This document shows positions 60,534-64,000 of a DNA stretch of 64,000 bases, in pieces. Every line of letters begins with the position of its first letter. The first letter of the stretch is position 1. This DNA comes from Ascidia mentula (Eukaryota; Chordata; Ascidiacea; Phlebobranchia; Ascidiidae). The position numbers and the translations under genes were made by a program. Under the pieces are notes generated by a model that did no database searches, was not told the DNA's origin, and saw nothing but the letters and a program-made list of their open reading frames with translations. The stretch is from contig OX387202.1 in NCBI GenBank assembly GCA_947561715.1, positions 14,769,001 to 14,833,000 on the forward strand. The letters are read 5' to 3'.

Positions 60534-63513
60534 TCAACCGGTGCCAGAATGAGACGTTGATTTTTGTGATATACCATATGGAACGTGAGCTGACTGCACG
60601 CCGTGCTGTAAACCACTTTCGACGTTGCGAGTTTGGTCATCGAAAAACAAATGAGGTTTAATTTTTTCAAGGATTGGGCCCTTGGGTGCTCCAGCGAGGA
60701 AGAGAGCTTCGTCTATGTCCAGACCCCATACCCTTAATGTCTAAAACAATCAGAGCATAAACATTAAAGTTCAATAAATAAAGTCTGGTCATATGACAGA
60801 TGAAACATTGAAAAAACACAGTAGTTTATGCCAGAAGATCAATCTATTTTAAACTGTAACATACCTGGCATAAATAGTAGTACAACATTTGTTGCAAAAA
60901 ATAAAATACCTATGACAGGCTGTACATATATACACACCACTGGCTTGATACTTCCTTTTTGTATAGGGCTCACTAAACCGAACAAATAATTGATAACACA
61001 GTTGGAAATATAATTTATCGTCTTTTTTGTTTCAAACAGCCTAGATGCAGTCTCAATTGGTCCAGTAGGGCCTTTACAGAAAAAAAAACTTAGCAAAATC
61101 GTACCAGTGTGTTTTGAGTATACAAAACTAGACCAATGACCATTTGACCCAAACTAAGCCATACACAAGTTCTACACCTTGAGCCACAAAAGAATAAGTT
61201 TTGTTTTACCCTCAATGCTCTGAGGCCAGAGCTGGCAGCACTTCTTGCAGTAACAAGAAATGTCCTGATTGGACATTCTTCAATAATGCCACGGTCCGTG
61301 AACTTTTTCTTGATTTCACCAATTTTCATTGCAAACTTATGAAGGGGCCCAAAGTCCAAAGGTAGATTAGCCTAACAACAAAAAAAGTGTGTTTTAATTT
61401 TTTAAAATAACCCTATGGCGGGCCAAGTTAGAAGACACAACGGGTTTGGCCCGCAGCCAGAAGTTTGCCCATCAATTGTAGATGAAGTTTCTGTGAAAGC
61501 ATTAAAAAACCTTGGCTGCTTCATTTTCAAAAAACTTTTCCAATCCGTGTTCTTTGGCAATAATTTCTGCTTCATCAGAAAAGAGCACTGCGTCGCCATC
61601 AAACGCAATTTTTAGTTTGGAGCAAGATTGTGATGCGCTGTCACTTCCACCTCCAAAAACACGGGCCGAAGCAATTCCTAACAAATATTTACTGGTTAAA
61701 ACAACAACAGTGAACCCAATGATCAAATTGGAATACAGCTCTTAAAAGAAACTGTGCAGTGGGGTGCTGTATGCTTTGTCATATAATAGCATAAAACACT
61801 TTTGCATTGACAATTAATTATGTTTAAAATTAGGTACAGAGACACTCATGACATTTATCACAACAAACCTTTGTTTAGGGCATGAACAACATTTGATTCG
61901 TCCGCTGATAAGTACAAGTCAGTGTCATATGCAGATAGATAACCAATCACACTTTTTCCAGCAGTTAAACATACTCTCTCAATCGTCATTTCTTAAAAAA
62001 GGTCATATAGTAATGTTAAGTGAGGTCATAACATTGTGCTTGTTTGCTAAATATCCAAGACCTATATCATTGTTCTTTTAAGTTACCATTTAAAGCAACA
62101 CATACAGTTATTGATAGTATTTTTATTGAAATATCACCATAGGCCATTGATTCTAAACTGTTTTGCTTGTTTGTGCCTTTTGAAATTACCGTCCAGTTTT
62201 TAGACCCATACTGACAACCATGCAATTTACAATTTATGTAGTCAACCTAAATGAATCCAAGTTCAAGCACCCCTGGTTAAAAACCACTACTACAGGGAAT
62301 TTGGTTGGTTTACCAGTTGTACAAAGTAATGACCATCAATTTTAAAATATAAAATCAAAGGAAGTACAGGAACATTTCATTTATCAAGAGGTTTATGTCG
62401 GCAAAATTATGCTATACACTAGCTGACAACTAATAGTAAACAACAATAAACGCTGTTAATAAACCAAATTCTAATTTGCTAATACCTGGTAAAACACAGC
62501 ATTTTACAATGGAATATTTGTGAAACAGCCTTATATTAAGTTAAAATCTTACTGTGATAGTTGATGGAGTTAATTAGTGACACTCCAATCTGTGCTGACT
62601 GGTTGCTCATTAAAACAACATCAAAGAGATTTTTTTCAGTTGGATCCAGCTCCAATAACTTCAAATTGATACAAGCCAAAGCCTAAAAAAATCACAAAAC
62701 CAATTATTCCGAGTACACAATATGAGAAAGTTTTGCTGTAGGGCTACTATAAGGTTAAAATCTAATAAAACGTCTGTATTTCTAAAATGATATTACATGA
62801 CACAAATTTTCTGCGAATAAATAATGTGGCAGCAAACTTTTGAAACAATCCAAAACTTACACCAACTGTGGTTAAAATTCCTTATTGGCAAGTTTAATAT
62901 TCATATACACTGTAGCATAACCAGTTTTAGGCAGATTTTGTCTTACCTGCACAAATGGAAATGCACTTCCAGGTTTTAATGGAGTGTTCTCTCTTTCAAT
63001 CATGTATTTTATGTATTCTTGTAAACCCTTCTTCTCATACAGTGCCCTTTCTTCTGTCAGATCAAACAGAGCTCTCGATGAAACTGCTATTATGATGGCA
63101 GTGTCAGGCTTTGGCTAAAATACACGATTTTTCTTTAGCATAATGTACGCCAAATTAACAAAAAGTTGGTTTTGAAGCAAAGGTTACAAATTCCCAAACA
63201 ATTACAAATTAAAAATGTAAAACCAGCTACAAATTTTCAACAAATACATTTATCTACTACATGCCATAACATAAAATAGCAAACTTAAAACAAGCTGACA
63301 TCCTTGCAGAATGTAATACAAAAAGTTCAACACACAATATCTTACAATGTTCCAGCGACGAGTAGCAATGGGGCTCACTGGTCTATCATGAAACTCCGTT
63401 CGTTTAACTTCCAAAAGTGTTGTGAAGTTATTGTTGATTTGGTTAAGTTCGTTTTCAATTTCAACTTCATCATCGCTGTCCGGTGTATTGATGGCAGGTG
63501 GAAAGGAATTCAT
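60534..63513 (-). CDS. NT5C1A: Cytosolic 5'-nucleotidase 1 (NT5C1A/B type)
   Basis: Exons in gene order: 63513-63346, 63114-62947, 62682-62553, 61991-61869, 61677-61511, 61371-61210, 60740-60534. Phases close on 374 residues (human NT5C1A is 368). It should hydrolyse AMP to adenosine in the cytosol. Conserved blocks are [53 protein letters not shown], the catalytic [13 protein letters not shown] (Asp223/Asp225), [17 protein letters not shown], an [14 protein letters not shown] segment, HLFFDDQ and AHVPYGI. The first exon is a low-complexity acidic N-terminus that is not conserved. One ancestral gene may correspond to both vertebrate 1A and 1B, so the symbol is approximate. The donor after exon 5 (AAG|GTTTTT) is weak but phase-consistent. 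Confidence 0.92.
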
Positions 63514-64000
63514 TTTGCCGCTTAATGCTAATTGCAGATGTTTAGAAATTGAGCTTAATCACAAATATATACTAACCACTTTATGAGAACTCACAACACT
63601 GCATTAAAAAGTAAAACCTTAAGTTCGTCTATAGTTACCATACAGCACTAAAAAGGGTCTCGCAAATGCAGGATTTGTTCAGACAGTCGCACAAATTTAA
63701 ACAAATAAACAAGAAACGCTTGCAACAAGTTGTCTTAAATGTAATTTTCTAACACAAACCAATGGCTAAGGCTTAGCCGCTAAGCATTCATATCTCAAAT
63801 GAAACTAAAACGTTTTGCTACTGCTGTGCTGTTTGCCTATCACTCACAACGCTTGGTAGAAACCGGTTGTTTTGAAAAATCACGTCATGCTTTTTGCATG
63901 TCATGTAATCATGACGCTAATAAATCTCCTATACTGACTCCTTGCTGGCCCATGTTTTTCCCTCAAATACCTAGAAAAACTATTTTTATTACCTATGCAC
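63514..64000. other. Upstream flank of the nucleotidase gene
   Basis: No coding similarity. It probably contains the 5' UTR and promoter. An imperfect dyad around CATGACG and CGTCATG near 63882-63916 is the only structure noted. Confidence 0.4.

Overview
The window looks like nuclear DNA of a solitary tunicate, most likely Ciona. The evidence is compact AT-rich chordate genes with many short introns (several of 55-70 bases), clear chordate orthologues, and many short non-autonomous DNA transposons. Species cannot be fixed by eye. All gene models were built by hand from reading frames, splice consensus and intron phase. In every multi-exon model the exon phases close on one continuous frame, except for one uncertain donor in the peroxidase gene.

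Layout. (1) 1-159, minus: first coding exon of a CNDP2-like dipeptidase. (2) 2291-13595, minus: an 18-exon secreted animal heme peroxidase with three C-terminal mucin/CILP-type WxxW modules. (3) 13.6-22.1 kb: about 8.5 kb with no gene I can support, holding a CpG-rich block, a long foldback and a hAT-like MITE. (4) 22162-23476, minus: TMEM220. (5) 24194-39264, plus: conventional kinesin heavy chain (KIF5 type, 27 exons), divergent from TMEM220, with a candidate alternative last exon at 40333-40433. (6) 42337-45218, minus: DSCC1. (7) 45748-49186, minus: PHGDH. (8) 50957-53348, minus: MRPL58/ICT1. (9) 53917-54915, minus: an intronless 7TM receptor-like gene. (10) 55915-59125, plus: a 12-exon gene joining a kinase-like domain, an RNase L/IRE1-type KEN domain and a C-terminal domain resembling the IRF association domain. 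(11) 60534-63513, minus: cytosolic 5'-nucleotidase 1A/1B.

Most genes are unrelated housekeeping genes: axonal transport, sister-chromatid cohesion, serine synthesis, mitochondrial ribosome rescue and AMP breakdown. Two stand out. The kinase-like/KEN/IRF-like fusion combines two domains that act separately in vertebrate interferon biology and lacks the ankyrin sensor of RNase L and the lumenal sensor of IRE1. The peroxidase/WxxW gene joins an oxidant-producing domain to an extracellular-matrix or mucin module.

The non-coding part is rich in small DNA transposons. These include a 434-bp hAT element with perfect 8-bp target duplications and a four-copy MITE family. A tandem repeat in a peroxidase intron was made from the end of the neighbouring exon together with its splice donor.
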